The notes beneath the pieces were generated by a model, which was given only the letters and a program-made list of their open reading frames with translations, was not told the origin of the DNA and ran no database searches. 64,000 nt of DNA from Bacteroidaceae bacterium (GTDB lineage Bacteria > Bacteroidota > Bacteroidia > Bacteroidales > Bacteroidaceae). Within the stretch, counting starts at the first letter, position 1, and each line of letters begins with the position of its first letter. Below are positions 18,937-27,683 of the stretch, in pieces. The position numbers and the translations under genes were made by a program. The stretch spans positions 1-64,000 of the forward strand of contig CABIVS010000017.1 of the NCBI GenBank assembly GCA_902362375.1, written 5' to 3'.

Positions 18937-19208
18937 AACCTCATAACTCCCGGATATCTACCGCATGGGTATTCGTTACGGGAATTTTGAGAAAGGTATT
19001 TTCCTTCTTCCTGCTTGTTCCCATCTATTTTTATCGGATTTGTATTTCACCCCTTACTCCTCCCTCTTGTCGGTTCACGCCTACTTGCTCAGCGTATGCG
19101 CTCGAAGCAATTAAGAAACACGGTCCTATAAAGGGGCTTTATCTTGCTGTGCGGCGTATTCTGCGATGCCATCCCTGGGGTGGTTCCGGTTATGATCCCG
19201 TGCCTTGA
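18933..19208 (+). CDS. yidD: Membrane protein insertion efficiency factor YidD
   Basis: The 91-residue protein has a hydrophobic N-terminal segment and the family core [20 protein letters not shown] followed by [10 protein letters not shown] and [13 protein letters not shown]. It helps YidC-dependent insertion of membrane proteins. It overlaps the rnpA stop by 4 bp. Confidence 0.96.
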   Translation: MKPHNSRISTAWVFVTGILRKVFSFFLLVPIYFYRICISPLTPPSCRFTPTCSAYALEAIKKHGPIKGLYLAVRRILRCHPWGGSGYDPVP

Positions 19209-19232
19209 AACAACTGAAATGAGAAATAGGAA

Positions 19233-19925
19233 ATGAAAAAGAATGTGACTGATATTTTAGATATCCATACTCATAAACAGGAAGTTGATTCTCTAGGGAA
19301 ATCTATCATCAATTATCCGTTATTGGCGGACTCTCCATCGTATATGCCTCTGGCAGAGAATGTGGAAGTGACTGTGGGTAGAGGATCTTATTATTCTGTC
19401 GGTATTCATCCTTGGGAGGTGAGAGAGAGTAATGTCAGTCAGCAATTGAGCTTTCTTCAACAGCAGTTGCAGGGAAAACAGTTTGTAGCTGTAGGAGAGG
19501 CGGGGCTGGATAAATTGGCGGAAGCTTCGATGGAGCTTCAGTTAGCGGTGTTTAAGGAACAGGTAAAGTTGTCGGAAAAGCTCGGTTTGCCGTTGATTAT
19601 CCACTGCGTGAAAGCAATGGAAGAACTGCTGGCCGTGAAAAAAGAATCTCGTCCCCAACAACCTTGGATATGGCATGGCTTTCGTGGAAAACCGGAGCAG
19701 GCAGTACAGTTGTTGAAGAAAGGGTTTTATCTTTCTTTTGGAGAATATTATCCCGATGAAACGATGCAGATAGTCCCCGATGAACGCCTGTTTTTGGAAA
19801 CGGATGACAGTTTGCTTGATATTGAAGATATCCTGTGTCGGGCAGCCAGGGTGCGTGGGGTAGAAGTGGAAGCGTTGCGTGAGGTGATTCGCCGGAATAT
19901 CCAAAATGTCTTTTTTAAGGCGTAA
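19233..19925 (+). CDS. TatD family metal-dependent hydrolase
   Basis: The 230-residue protein has the TatD-type TIM-barrel markers: DIHTHK at the N-terminus, VGEAGLDK near residue 90, LPLIIHCVKAMEEL near 125, WHGFRGKPEQ and LETDDS. It is shorter than typical TatD (~260) and lacks the usual NIAAL block near its end, having RRNIQNVFF instead. It is probably a divergent deoxyribonuclease-like hydrolase; the substrate is unproven. It is the last gene before tyrS, which has its own promoter. Confidence 0.82.
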   Translation: MKKNVTDILDIHTHKQEVDSLGKSIINYPLLADSPSYMPLAENVEVTVGRGSYYSVGIHPWEVRESNVSQQLSFLQQQLQGKQFVAVGEAGLDKLAEASMELQLAVFKEQVKLSEKLGLPLIIHCVKAMEELLAVKKESRPQQPWIWHGFRGKPEQAVQLLKKGFYLSFGEYYPDETMQIVPDERLFLETDDSLLDIEDILCRAARVRGVEVEALREVIRRNIQNVFFKA

Positions 19926-19928
19926 GAG

Positions 19929-19959
19929 TTGTATCTTCCGAGAAAGAGTCGTACTTTTG
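19929..19959 (+). promoter_or_regulatory. tyrS promoter
   Basis: GTTG (19928-19931) and TACTTTTG (19952-19959) are separated by 20 bp, a good match to the Bacteroides -33/-7 pair (TTTG, 19-21 bp, TAnnTTTG). It lies 53 bp before the tyrS start codon. Confidence 0.6.
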
Positions 19960-20011
19960 TCGCACATGGAATTGAAATACAATAAAAACCAAATAATTAA
20001 AGAGTAATACG

Positions 20012-21304
20012 ATGAATTTTGTAGAAGAATTGAGATGGCGTGGCATGTTGCAGGACATCATGCCGGGAACAGAAGAGTTGTTAAGCAAAGAGCAGGTGAC
20101 TGCCTACTTGGGTATCGACCCGACTGCCGATTCGCTACACATTGGTCACCTTTGTGGAGTGATGATCCTTCGTCATTTCCAACGCTGCGGTCATAAGCCG
20201 TTGGCACTGATCGGCGGCGCTACAGGTATGATTGGTGACCCTTCCGGTAAATCGGCAGAACGTAACCTGCTGGACGAAGAGACATTGCGTCACAATCAGG
20301 CGTGTATCAAGAATCAACTTGCCAAATTCCTCGACTTCGAGTCGGATGTACCTAACCGTGCCGAGCTGGTGAACAATTACGACTGGATGAAAGACTTCAC
20401 TTTCCTTGATTTTGTTCGCGAAGTAGGAAAGCACATCACTGTAAACTATATGATGGCGAAAGACTCTGTGAAACGTCGTCTGAATGGTGAAGCGCGTGAT
20501 GGATTGTCATTTACCGAGTTCACTTATCAGTTGCTTCAAGGATATGACTTTCTTCATTTGTATGAAACGAAAGGCTGTAAGCTCCAGATGGGTGGTTCCG
20601 ACCAGTGGGGAAACATTACTACCGGTGCCGAATTGATCCGCCGTACCAATGGGGGAGAGGTGTTCGCGTTGACTTGCCCGCTGATTACAAAGGCTGATGG
20701 TGGTAAGTTTGGTAAAACAGAATCCGGAAATATCTGGCTGGACCCTCGCTATACTTCACCTTACAAGTTCTATCAGTTCTGGTTGAATGTAAGCGACTCC
20801 GATGCCGAACGTTATATTAAAATCTTCACTTCTATCGAGAAAGAAGAAATTGAAGCATTGATTGCCGAACATCAGGAAGCTCCGCATTTGCGTCTCCTCC
20901 AGAAACGTCTGGCTAAGGAAGTGACTGTGATGGTTCATTCTGAAGATGACTATAACGCAGCAGTAGACGCATCGAACATTTTGTTCGGTAATGCGACTTC
21001 GGAAGCTTTGCGCAAACTGGATGAAGATACGTTGCTTGCTGTATTCGAAGGAGTGCCTCAATTTGAGATTTCCCGTGATGCATTGGCAGAAGGAGTAAAG
21101 GCTGTTGATCTATTCGTTGATAATGCGGCCGTATTTGCGTCGAAAGGTGAAATGCGTAAGTTGGTTCAGGGCGGTGGCGTTTCGTTGAATAAGGAGAAGC
21201 TGGCGACCTTTGATCAGGTAATTACGACTGCTGACCTGCTCGATGAGAAATATCTGCTTGTTCAGCGCGGTAAAAAGAACTATTATCTGCTGATTGCAAA
21301 GTAA
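20012..21304 (+). CDS. tyrS: Tyrosyl-tRNA synthetase
   Basis: The 430-residue enzyme charges tRNA-Tyr. The HIGH motif is in [13 protein letters not shown] (about residues 34-46), the KMSKS-equivalent is KFGKTESGN (about 231-239), and [12 protein letters not shown] and [10 protein letters not shown] form the tyrosine pocket. A C-terminal S4-like RNA-binding domain starts near residue 355 ([15 protein letters not shown]). tRNA-Gln follows 107 bp later. Confidence 0.97.
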   Translation: MNFVEELRWRGMLQDIMPGTEELLSKEQVTAYLGIDPTADSLHIGHLCGVMILRHFQRCGHKPLALIGGATGMIGDPSGKSAERNLLDEETLRHNQACIKNQLAKFLDFESDVPNRAELVNNYDWMKDFTFLDFVREVGKHITVNYMMAKDSVKRRLNGEARDGLSFTEFTYQLLQGYDFLHLYETKGCKLQMGGSDQWGNITTGAELIRRTNGGEVFALTCPLITKADGGKFGKTESGNIWLDPRYTSPYKFYQFWLNVSDSDAERYIKIFTSIEKEEIEALIAEHQEAPHLRLLQKRLAKEVTVMVHSEDDYNAAVDASNILFGNATSEALRKLDEDTLLAVFEGVPQFEISRDALAEGVKAVDLFVDNAAVFASKGEMRKLVQGGGVSLNKEKLATFDQVITTADLLDEKYLLVQRGKKNYYLLIAK

Positions 21305-21349
21305 TAATGCACGATTCACTCGATAGAATATAAAAAAGTGAACGAAATA

Positions 21350-21381
21350 TTTGGAGGTTTGCTTGCAAACCTCTATCTTTG
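21350..21381 (+). promoter_or_regulatory. tRNA-Gln promoter with a palindromic spacer
   Basis: TTTG (21350-21353) and TATCTTTG (21374-21381) form a consensus Bacteroides promoter with a 20-bp spacer. The whole spacer is an inverted repeat, GAGGTTTGC-TT-GCAAACCTC. The predicted start is near 21388, about 24 bp before the tRNA. Confidence 0.75.
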
Positions 21382-21411
21382 CACCGCTTTTTAACAGAAA
21401 GCACATAAGTT

Positions 21412-21482
21412 TGGACTATGGTGTAATGGTAGCACAACAGGTTTTGGTTCTGTTTGTCCAAGTTCGAATCTTGGTAGTCCAA
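21412..21482 (+). tRNA. tRNA-Gln (anticodon TTG)
   Basis: The 71-nt cloverleaf has a 7-bp acceptor stem (TGGACTA with TAGTCCA). The anticodon stem is ACAGG/TCTGT with loop TTTTGGT, whose middle triplet TTG reads CAA (Gln). The T arm is CCAAG-TTCGAAT-CTTGG and the discriminator base is A. CCA is not encoded. Confidence 0.96.
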
Positions 21483-21488
21483 CGAAGA

Positions 21489-21530
21489 AAAGCCCTGAAA
21501 GAGAATATCTTTCGGGGCTTTTTCTTTTTT
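21489..21530 (+). terminator. tRNA-Gln terminator
   Basis: A 14-bp stem with one G-T pair (AAAGCCCTGAAAGA at 21489-21502 with TCTTTCGGGGCTTT at 21508-21521) is followed directly by a long T run. Confidence 0.9.
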
Positions 21531-22278
21531 TTGTGGATGCAAAGTCACTTCTTGAGTCATTAGAACGTTCACATACGGAACAACAACACGATGATTTCTA
21601 TATTTTGGTTGCCGAAGTCGAGAAAAATGCCTTGAAGAAGTATCTCTTTATTAGGATGTAAGAAATTTATTATAGCTTATTTGTACGTAATATTGACTGT
21701 TTCGATGTTTGCCTTACTCATATTTGAATAGACTTCTATATTGTTAGCGATAATATATTTACAGTTCTATAATAAATCCGAATATCGTTTTTAATAAATA
21801 GTGGGGGAGTTTATTAAGAACGGTATCTGGCTTTATTAAAAACTATTTTCAGGAAATTATTGGAATGTTTGGGATTTATATATACAAAATGGGAGAAGAT
21901 CAGTGCTGATTTTCTCCCATTCGGTTCTTCCATATATGGAAATATATGTTTTGATAATGTGTTATTATGTCTTGATTTTTATATAACTCATATTGCTTTT
22001 TCTTTTTCTGTTCCTCAAAGATACAAAATAAAAAGAGGAAAGTCAATAGCTGATCTTATTTTAATGGAAGCTTTTGGCTGCATTAAGTAGAAATCTCTCC
22101 CAAAACGTATTATAGTTCGTTAAAAAAGTGTACATTGCACAGATTCTGGACATTTTTGGTGGATAATTGGAACAAAATTGCAAGGTAAACCCGTTTTCTT
22201 TTGCTATTTTTGCATCGTGTACGTAAACGAAGTGCACGTAGAAAGAGAACTTATTCAATAACTATAAATAAATAAGGT
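21531..22278. other. Gene-poor region between tRNA-Gln and kduI
   Basis: No confident gene is present in this 750-bp AT-rich region. A 42-codon frame (GTG 21533 to TAA 21661) encodes plausible sequence (QQHDDFYILVAEVEKNALKK) and could be a fragment of a lost gene next to the tRNA. A 76-codon frame at 21860-22090 overlaps the 21888 hairpin and does not look coding. A -7-like TATTTTTG at 22205-22212 is a candidate kduI promoter element. Confidence 0.4.
21888..21921. repeat. Near-perfect inverted repeat (16-bp arms)
   Basis: AATGGGAGAAGATCAG (21888-21903) pairs with CTGATTTTCTCCCATT (21906-21921) across a 2-nt gap, with a single G-T pair. It has no T run on either strand, so it is not a typical terminator. 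Confidence 0.8.
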
Positions 22279-23121
22279 ATGAAAACGAACTATGAAATTC
22301 GCTATGCTGCGCATCCGGAAGATGCAAAAAGTTATGATACAACAAGAATCCGCAGAGATTTCTTAATCGAAAACATATTTGTCCCCAATGAAGTAAATAT
22401 GGTATATTCCATGTACGACCGTATGGTGGTAGGTGGTGCGCTTCCGGTAGGAGAGGTGCTGACGCTCGAAGCGATTGATCCGCTGAAAGCTCCGTTCTTC
22501 CTCACCCGTCGCGAAATGGGTATCTACAATGTCGGCGGTCCCGGTATTGTGAAAGCTGGTGACGCAGAGTTCGAACTGGACTATAAAGAAGCTCTTTATC
22601 TGGGTTCGGGCGACCGCGAAGTGACTTTCGAAAGCAAAGACGCTGCCCATCCTGCTAAATTCTACTTCAACTCACTGACTGCACACCGCAACTATCCCGA
22701 CCGTAAGGTGACGAAAGCCGATGCCGTGGTAGCTGAAATGGGCTCTTTGGAAGGTTCCAATCACCGCAACATCAATAAGATGTTGGTGAATCAGGTGTTG
22801 CCTACCTGCCAGTTGCAGATGGGTATGACGGAACTCGCTCCGGGAAGTGTGTGGAACACAATGCCGGCACACGTACACAGCCGTCGTATGGAAGCCTACT
22901 TCTATTTCGAGATCCCCGAAGATCATGCTATCTGCCACTTCATGGGTGAGGTAGGCGAGACGCGTCACGTATGGATGAAAGGCGATCAGGCCGTTTTTTC
23001 GCCCGAATGGTCAATCCACTCGGCTGCTGCTACCCACAACTATACCTTTATCTGGGGAATGGGTGGCGAGAACCTCGACTACGGCGATCAGGACTTCTCG
23101 TTGATTACGGATTTGAAATAA
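22279..23121 (+). CDS. kduI: 5-dehydro-4-deoxy-D-glucuronate isomerase KduI
   Basis: The 280-residue enzyme isomerises 4-deoxy-5-ketouronate, released by pectin or glycosaminoglycan lyases, to 3-deoxy-2,5-diketogluconate. The cupin metal site is visible as NTMPAHVHSRRMEAYFYFE (about residues 193-211), and the N-terminal YEIRYAAHPEDAKSYDT matches the family. Length equals the usual 278-280. kduD follows after 40 bp and catalyses the next step, so the two form an operon. Confidence 0.96.
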   Translation: MKTNYEIRYAAHPEDAKSYDTTRIRRDFLIENIFVPNEVNMVYSMYDRMVVGGALPVGEVLTLEAIDPLKAPFFLTRREMGIYNVGGPGIVKAGDAEFELDYKEALYLGSGDREVTFESKDAAHPAKFYFNSLTAHRNYPDRKVTKADAVVAEMGSLEGSNHRNINKMLVNQVLPTCQLQMGMTELAPGSVWNTMPAHVHSRRMEAYFYFEIPEDHAICHFMGEVGETRHVWMKGDQAVFSPEWSIHSAAATHNYTFIWGMGGENLDYGDQDFSLITDLK

Positions 23122-23161
23122 CAACTACAATAATTTTCCTAATTTAATAACAAAAAGAATT

Positions 23162-23965
23162 ATGAATCAGTTTTTGAATTTTTCTTTGGAAGGTAAAGTA
23201 GCTCTCGTTACAGGTGCTTCTTATGGTATCGGATTTGCTATTGCTTCTGCATTTGCAGAACAAGGCGCTAAAATTTGTTTTAACGACATCAATCAAGAGT
23301 TGGTAGACAAAGGTATGGCTGCTTATGCTGAAAAAGGTATCAAAGCTCACGGTTACGTATGCGACGTGACAGACGAACCGGCTGTTCAGGCGATGGTTGC
23401 TACGATTGCAAAAGAAGTAGGTACAATTGATATCCTTGTAAATAACGCAGGTATTATCCGTCGTGTTCCTATGCACGAGATGGATGCTGCTGATTTCCGT
23501 CGTGTAATCGACATCGACTTGAATGCTCCGTTCATCGTTGCTAAGGCTGTTTTGCCGGCTATGATGGAAAAACGTGCAGGTAAGATCATCAACATCTGTT
23601 CTATGATGTCCGAACTGGGTCGTGAAACTGTATCTGCTTACGCTGCTGCTAAAGGTGGTTTGAAGATGCTGACTCGCAATATCTGTTCTGAATATGGTGA
23701 ATACAACATCCAGTGTAATGGTATCGGCCCGGGTTACATCGCTACTCCGCAAACTGCTCCTCTTCGTGAGCCGCAGGCAGACGGAAGCCGTCACCCATTC
23801 GATTCATTCATCTGCGCTAAGACTCCTGCCGGTCGTTGGTTGAATCCGGAAGAACTGACAGGTCCTGCCGTGTTCCTTGCTTCTGAAGCTTCTAACGCTG
23901 TTAACGGTCACATTCTCTACGTAGATGGTGGTATTCTTGCTTATATCGGAAAACAACCGAAATAA
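23162..23965 (+). CDS. kduD: 2-dehydro-3-deoxy-D-gluconate 5-dehydrogenase KduD
   Basis: The 267-residue short-chain dehydrogenase reduces 3-deoxy-2,5-diketogluconate to KDG with NAD(P)H. The cofactor motif VTGASYGIG is at about residues 17-25, NNAGI at about 95-99, and the catalytic SAYAAAKGG (Tyr and Lys) at about 158-166. It is the second gene of the kduI-kduD unit, and a terminator follows at 23988. Confidence 0.95.
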   Translation: MNQFLNFSLEGKVALVTGASYGIGFAIASAFAEQGAKICFNDINQELVDKGMAAYAEKGIKAHGYVCDVTDEPAVQAMVATIAKEVGTIDILVNNAGIIRRVPMHEMDAADFRRVIDIDLNAPFIVAKAVLPAMMEKRAGKIINICSMMSELGRETVSAYAAAKGGLKMLTRNICSEYGEYNIQCNGIGPGYIATPQTAPLREPQADGSRHPFDSFICAKTPAGRWLNPEELTGPAVFLASEASNAVNGHILYVDGGILAYIGKQPK

Positions 23966-23987
23966 TATAAGATAGAAGAGATTCCGG

Positions 23988-24041
23988 TAAGGTGATAGAA
24001 TGGCAAAGAGCATCCTCTTTTCATCTGTCACCTTATTTTTT
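23988..24041 (+). terminator. kduID terminator
   Basis: A long imperfect stem starts with TAAGGTGA (23988-23995) and closes with TCACCTTA (24028-24035), with CAAAGA/TCTTTT pairing inside. It is followed by a T run at 24036-24041, 23 bp after the kduD stop. Confidence 0.75.
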
Positions 24042-24056
24042 ATTATTCCCTTTGCA

Positions 24057-24166
24057 GGAGCTATATGGCCGATTTATTGGACATATATGCCCAACGTGTT
24101 GAACATATAGCTCCAACACGTTGGATATATATAGCTGACGCGTTGGAGCTATATATCCAACATGCC
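24057..24166. repeat. 22-bp tandem array A (at least 5 units)
   Basis: Five consecutive units of exactly 22 bp begin at 24057, 24079, 24101, 24123 and 24145, each starting GGA or GAA followed by CATATA, GCTATA or TATATA. The middle units contain half or full CCAAC-nn-GTTGG-like dyads. A degenerate sixth unit (GGATATAATAGCC) runs to 24188. The array lies between the kduD terminator and the DUF4861 gene. Confidence 0.8.
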
Positions 24167-24223
24167 GGATATAATAGCCTCTGATTTGCAAAGTATATGT
24201 TATTTATTCAATGTAGACTAATT

Positions 24224-25465
24224 ATGAGAAAGATATTAATTCTGTTTGCTGTAGCCTTGATCGGTTTTGCTTCCTGTGCCGACAGCAAGCAGTCAATGAC
24301 AGTCACAGTGACCAATCCTTTGGCTCTTGAACGGGCAGGGGAGATGGTTGAAGTGCCGATGAGCGATGTGGTCGCTAAATTGAAACTGGCGGATACGGCA
24401 CAGATTGTGGTGCTTGACGTCGACGGTCAGCAAGTGCCTTATCAGGTGACGTATGATGAGAAGGTGGTCTTCCCCGTTACGGTAGGGGCAAACAGTGCGG
24501 TTACTTATACCATTCAACCGGGCACACCGGCACCTTTTGATGTCATTGCTTGCGGTAAATACTACCCCGAACGTCTGGACGACGTTGCCTGGGAGAATGA
24601 TCTTGGCGGATTCCGTGCTTATGGTCCTGCTTTGCAGGCTCGTGGAGAACGTGGTTTCGGCTACGATCTTTTTACGAAGTATAACACTACGGAGCCGATT
24701 TTGGAATCTCTGTATGCTGAAGAGCTCAATCCTGAAAAGCGTGCCAAGATAGCCGAACTGAAAAAGACAGACCCGAAAGCCGCTTCCGAATTGCAGAATG
24801 CCATCTCTTACCATATCGACCATGGATACGGTATGGATTGCTATGCCGTAGGACCCACATTGGGTGCCGGCGTTGCCGCTTTGATGGCAGGTGACACTAT
24901 TATCTATCCTTACTGCTATCGCACACAGGAAATCCTTGATAATGGTCCGCTGCGTTTCACGGTGAAGCTGGAGTTTAATCCGCTGGTGGTCCGTGGAGAT
25001 TCTAACGTGGTGGAAACGCGCATCATCTCCTTGGATGCAGGTTCTTATCTGAATAAAACAGTTGTTTCATATACCAATTTGAAAGAAGCAATGCCGGTAA
25101 CTACGGGACTTGTGTTGCGTGAACCGGACGGTGCGGTGGTGGCAGACGCTGCAAATGGCTATATCACTTACGTAGATCCTACAACTGACCGTAGCGGTGC
25201 AAACGGTAAGATATTTGTCGGTGCTGCGTTCCCTGCACAGGTAAAAGAGGCGAAAGTGGTTCTTCTTTCCGAAAAGGAAAAGAAAGATCGTGGCGGAGCC
25301 GACGGTCATGTGCTCGCTATCAGCGAATATGAGCCGGGTGCTGAATATACTTATTACTGGGGATCTGCCTGGGATAAGGCGGCTATCAAGACTCCGGATG
25401 CCTGGAATAAATACATGGCTGAATATGCGCAGAAATTGCGTACTCCGCTGGCGGTGGCATATTAA
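24224..25465 (+). CDS. DUF4861 family lipoprotein
   Basis: I choose the ATG at 24224 because it opens a lipoprotein signal peptide (MRKILILFAVALIG, lipobox FASC near residue 18). The mature ~395 residues match DUF4861, with VPYQVTYDEKVVFPV near residue 80 and a C-terminal EYTYYWGSAWDKA. This family occurs beside pectin or uronate catabolism genes, which fits the kduI-kduD neighbours, but its biochemical role is not known to me. A GTT-to-ATG alternative upstream (24197) would add a non-signal leader and is unlikely. Confidence 0.87.
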   Translation: MRKILILFAVALIGFASCADSKQSMTVTVTNPLALERAGEMVEVPMSDVVAKLKLADTAQIVVLDVDGQQVPYQVTYDEKVVFPVTVGANSAVTYTIQPGTPAPFDVIACGKYYPERLDDVAWENDLGGFRAYGPALQARGERGFGYDLFTKYNTTEPILESLYAEELNPEKRAKIAELKKTDPKAASELQNAISYHIDHGYGMDCYAVGPTLGAGVAALMAGDTIIYPYCYRTQEILDNGPLRFTVKLEFNPLVVRGDSNVVETRIISLDAGSYLNKTVVSYTNLKEAMPVTTGLVLREPDGAVVADAANGYITYVDPTTDRSGANGKIFVGAAFPAQVKEAKVVLLSEKEKKDRGGADGHVLAISEYEPGAEYTYYWGSAWDKAAIKTPDAWNKYMAEYAQKLRTPLAVAY

Positions 25466-25590
25466 TGCGCTAAATTGCTTATACGATCACAAAAAGAGGA
25501 TTGTCGGGGTATGTCGAAATACCTTCTTTAATTTCTTTTTAGTCACGGAGTGAGTGATTTGTTATTGAATATCATGCGTCTTTTTCAATA

Positions 25591-25635
25591 GATTAGGCAA
25601 AAGTTTCTTTGATAAAAAGAAACTTTTGCCTAATC
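25591..25635. terminator. Bidirectional terminator, perfect 20-bp hairpin
   Basis: The arms 25591-25610 and 25616-25635 are perfect complements (starting GATTAGGCAAAAG) around a 5-nt loop. It sits between the convergent DUF4861 and lipocalin-like genes and has T-rich DNA on both sides, so it can serve both. Confidence 0.8.
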
Positions 25636-25683
25636 TTGTCTTTCTAAAGAAGAAAGAAATTTTTGTGTTACAATGTTTTTGAG

Positions 25684-26154
25684 CTATCTCTTAAAAGCGT
25701 GTTGTTCGTAATATTCGTATGTCGTTCCGTCTTCTTTCTCTTTTTCACGAAGTTCATAGATTAATTCATTATCAGTCATTGTGGTCACTGTCCACACTTC
25801 TGTGTAATTATCTTCTTCAGTGTCGATGAGAGTCAGCTTATTGCCGGAGTAACTCCATGTACCATGATAATAATTAGTACTTCCGGAAGAGTTATAAACG
25901 TCTTTCTCGACATAAGTACCATCTTCCTTGAACTCTATGGAGTAACGATTGGTTCCATTTACAAAATCTTCTTTAGAGTCACTTACTTTTTCACCATCTT
26001 CCCATTCTTGTGAAAGATAGTACACTCCATTCCATGTTCCTAACAGTAAATCGCGTGAACCGACAGTGTCATCGTCGTCATCGCCACAGGAATAAATGCT
26101 GAATGACAGTAATACTGCAACTATGCAAACAGTTGCTTTCCAGATTGTTTTCAT
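25684..26154 (-). CDS. Lipocalin-like lipoprotein
   Basis: The 156-residue product has a lipoprotein signal peptide (lipobox IYSCGDDDDD near residue 23; a run of acidic residues after the Cys is common in Bacteroides exported lipoproteins). The body has the small beta-barrel pattern of the lipocalin-like families: LLGTWNGVYYL, YSIEFKEDGTYVE, YHGTWSYSGNKLTL. Ligand and role are unknown. It is followed by a perfect bidirectional hairpin. Confidence 0.75.
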   Translation of the reverse strand: MKTIWKATVCIVAVLLSFSIYSCGDDDDDTVGSRDLLLGTWNGVYYLSQEWEDGEKVSDSKEDFVNGTNRYSIEFKEDGTYVEKDVYNSSGSTNYYHGTWSYSGNKLTLIDTEEDNYTEVWTVTTMTDNELIYELREKEKEDGTTYEYYEQHAFKR

Positions 26155-26202
26155 AATAAATTGTTTTAATTGTTTGATTTTGAGATGATTTGTTTTATGG
26201 GT

Positions 26203-26925
26203 TTATTTGATAATCGTTTCCACATGTCCATTCTTGAAGAACAGGTAGAACGAGCTGGAATACATCCATTGCACTTCTCCATTTGATTCTTGAATAGTCT
26301 GCGGTTTGCCGAAAGCCAGCAGACATTCATCTTCCGTCATGCCTTTCACCGGCTTGTTGATGCTGATTTCATTCCAGTGAGTGATTGGTGAAAGTTGCTT
26401 CATTACGATGAAGTCGAACATTTTATTTAATACTTGCGATTCCACCTGTACGAAGTCATCCATGATTTCTTTGTGAGATGCTTTCTTGTCCGGTTGCAAC
26501 TTCTCCATGGGAGTGATTTTCTTCATTATCACTGCTGATGATTCTATCCGTATATTGGAAAGATAGTAGACCAACTTGCCGTCTTTTACTTGAAACAGGG
26601 CTTTGCAATAGTAAGTATTCTTCTGATTTGAATCTGCTTGCGAGGCAAGTATCAGATCGCAACTGAAGTTTTTAGCCGGTACGTTTACCTCTGTGATCCC
26701 TTCCTGTAGCTGCGGACAGACATTTTTGACGGTCCATAACAGTGCATTAGCGTAGATGTTCTCGTCTTGCATGCTGCTGAAAGGGGTAAATCCGCTGACC
26801 ACATATTTATTGCCGTCTGCACTGACAGGATAGCTCTTTTTCTGTTCGGTGAAAGTCTGTGCTATCAGCGGGATAACTCCCGTCAGCAGATACATGATTG
26901 CCAGAAATTGTCGTTTGGTCATCAT
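26203..26925 (-). CDS. Hypothetical exported protein with DUF4468-like N-terminal region
   Basis: The 240-residue protein starts with a signal peptide (MMTKRQFLAIMYLLTG, cleaved near IAQT). The middle resembles DUF4468-type exported proteins (YANALLWTVKNVCPQL, IRIESSAVIMKKITPMEKL). The C-terminal ~45 residues (GMTEDECLLAFGKPQTIQ, then QWMYSSSFYLFFKNGHV) look like a BamE/SmpA-type repeat. Function unknown. The next gene on the strand, an outer membrane barrel, ends ~100 bp upstream. Confidence 0.65.
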   Translation of the reverse strand: MMTKRQFLAIMYLLTGVIPLIAQTFTEQKKSYPVSADGNKYVVSGFTPFSSMQDENIYANALLWTVKNVCPQLQEGITEVNVPAKNFSCDLILASQADSNQKNTYYCKALFQVKDGKLVYYLSNIRIESSAVIMKKITPMEKLQPDKKASHKEIMDDFVQVESQVLNKMFDFIVMKQLSPITHWNEISINKPVKGMTEDECLLAFGKPQTIQESNGEVQWMYSSSFYLFFKNGHVETIIK

Positions 26926-26946
26926 ATTCCGTTATTTTTAAGAAAA

Positions 26947-26992
26947 CAGCATCCACAGCCCTTTTTGCGAAGAGAAAAGATCGTGGACGCTG
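26947..26992 (-). terminator. Hairpin terminator after the outer membrane barrel gene
   Basis: CAGCATCCAC (26947-26956) pairs with GTGGACGCTG (26983-26992) with one mismatch, with a second inner stem CTTTT/AAAAG. On the reverse strand it is followed by TTTTC, 36 bp after the barrel gene stop. Confidence 0.55.
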
Positions 26993-27027
26993 AATAAATA
27001 ATATGGTTTATTGAGGTTTGGTTGTCC

Positions 27028-27663
27028 TTAGAAGGCAATACCCAGACGAATCATAAAGTTACTGGTCTTGAATCCGTCGGCATCGCTGAATGTATCTATG
27101 AATCCGCGTTGATAGGTGAGATCCAGGTTGAAACGGTTGTACCAGACTCCTACACCGATATTCATACCGGCATCGAAATGATTGTAGTCAACTTCCATGT
27201 AATCTGCGTAATCTCCCCAACTGATGCTCTCCCCGTCTGTTTTCATTTTACTTGTGTAATCGTAGCTGGCAAAGACTCCTACATGTGGGTCGATATGAAC
27301 ATTGTCCGCCACTGCAAATTTCCATCCGAATGTGAACGGAGAGTATTGTATATTATGAGCTATGCACTTCGTGTCTTCCACTTTGAAACCACGGGAGCCG
27401 AGTCCAAATTCCATTCCCCAGTATCCTCCTGTGCTGCCTAAAGGCTTCTGGTAGCCAAATGTTGCGTTATATCCGATGTTTGAGTCAGCTCCTTCGGCTC
27501 CGTCACCGGAGAAGTTCATGATATTCAAACCTGCACGCAAGAACCATTGTGTGCTGCTGGCTTGCTTCTCTGTTTTGACGATTGCGCTTCTGGATGATAC
27601 GATTTGCGCTTGAGTTCCTACGCACAATAAGAGTGCGGCAACCATTGATAGTACTTTTTTCAT
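27028..27663 (-). CDS. Outer membrane beta-barrel protein (PorT-like)
   Basis: The 211-residue product has a signal peptide (MKKVLSMVAALLLCVG, cleaved after TQAQ). About eight amphipathic strands follow, and it ends in a strand with terminal Phe (FMIRLGIAF), the outer membrane insertion signature. Similar small barrels are called PorT or OMP_b-brl in Bacteroides. Function unknown. The 163-residue exported protein gene lies 20 bp upstream, so the two are probably co-transcribed. Confidence 0.75.
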   Translation of the reverse strand: MKKVLSMVAALLLCVGTQAQIVSSRSAIVKTEKQASSTQWFLRAGLNIMNFSGDGAEGADSNIGYNATFGYQKPLGSTGGYWGMEFGLGSRGFKVEDTKCIAHNIQYSPFTFGWKFAVADNVHIDPHVGVFASYDYTSKMKTDGESISWGDYADYMEVDYNHFDAGMNIGVGVWYNRFNLDLTYQRGFIDTFSDADGFKTSNFMIRLGIAF

Positions 27664-27683
27664 TGTTATTTATGTTTTAGTGA

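Noticed and set aside
21412..21661. Attachment site of an integrated element at tRNA-Gln
   Set aside because: No second copy of the tRNA 3' end, no integrase and no cargo were found downstream.
21860..22090. 76-codon gene before kduI
   Set aside because: It overlaps the near-perfect hairpin at 21888, has no signal or domain, and its composition is that of AT-rich spacer.
22217..22243. Operator for kduI around GTGTACGT/GTGCACGT
   Set aside because: The two short words are self-complementary but do not form one clear dyad, and I know no regulator with this site.
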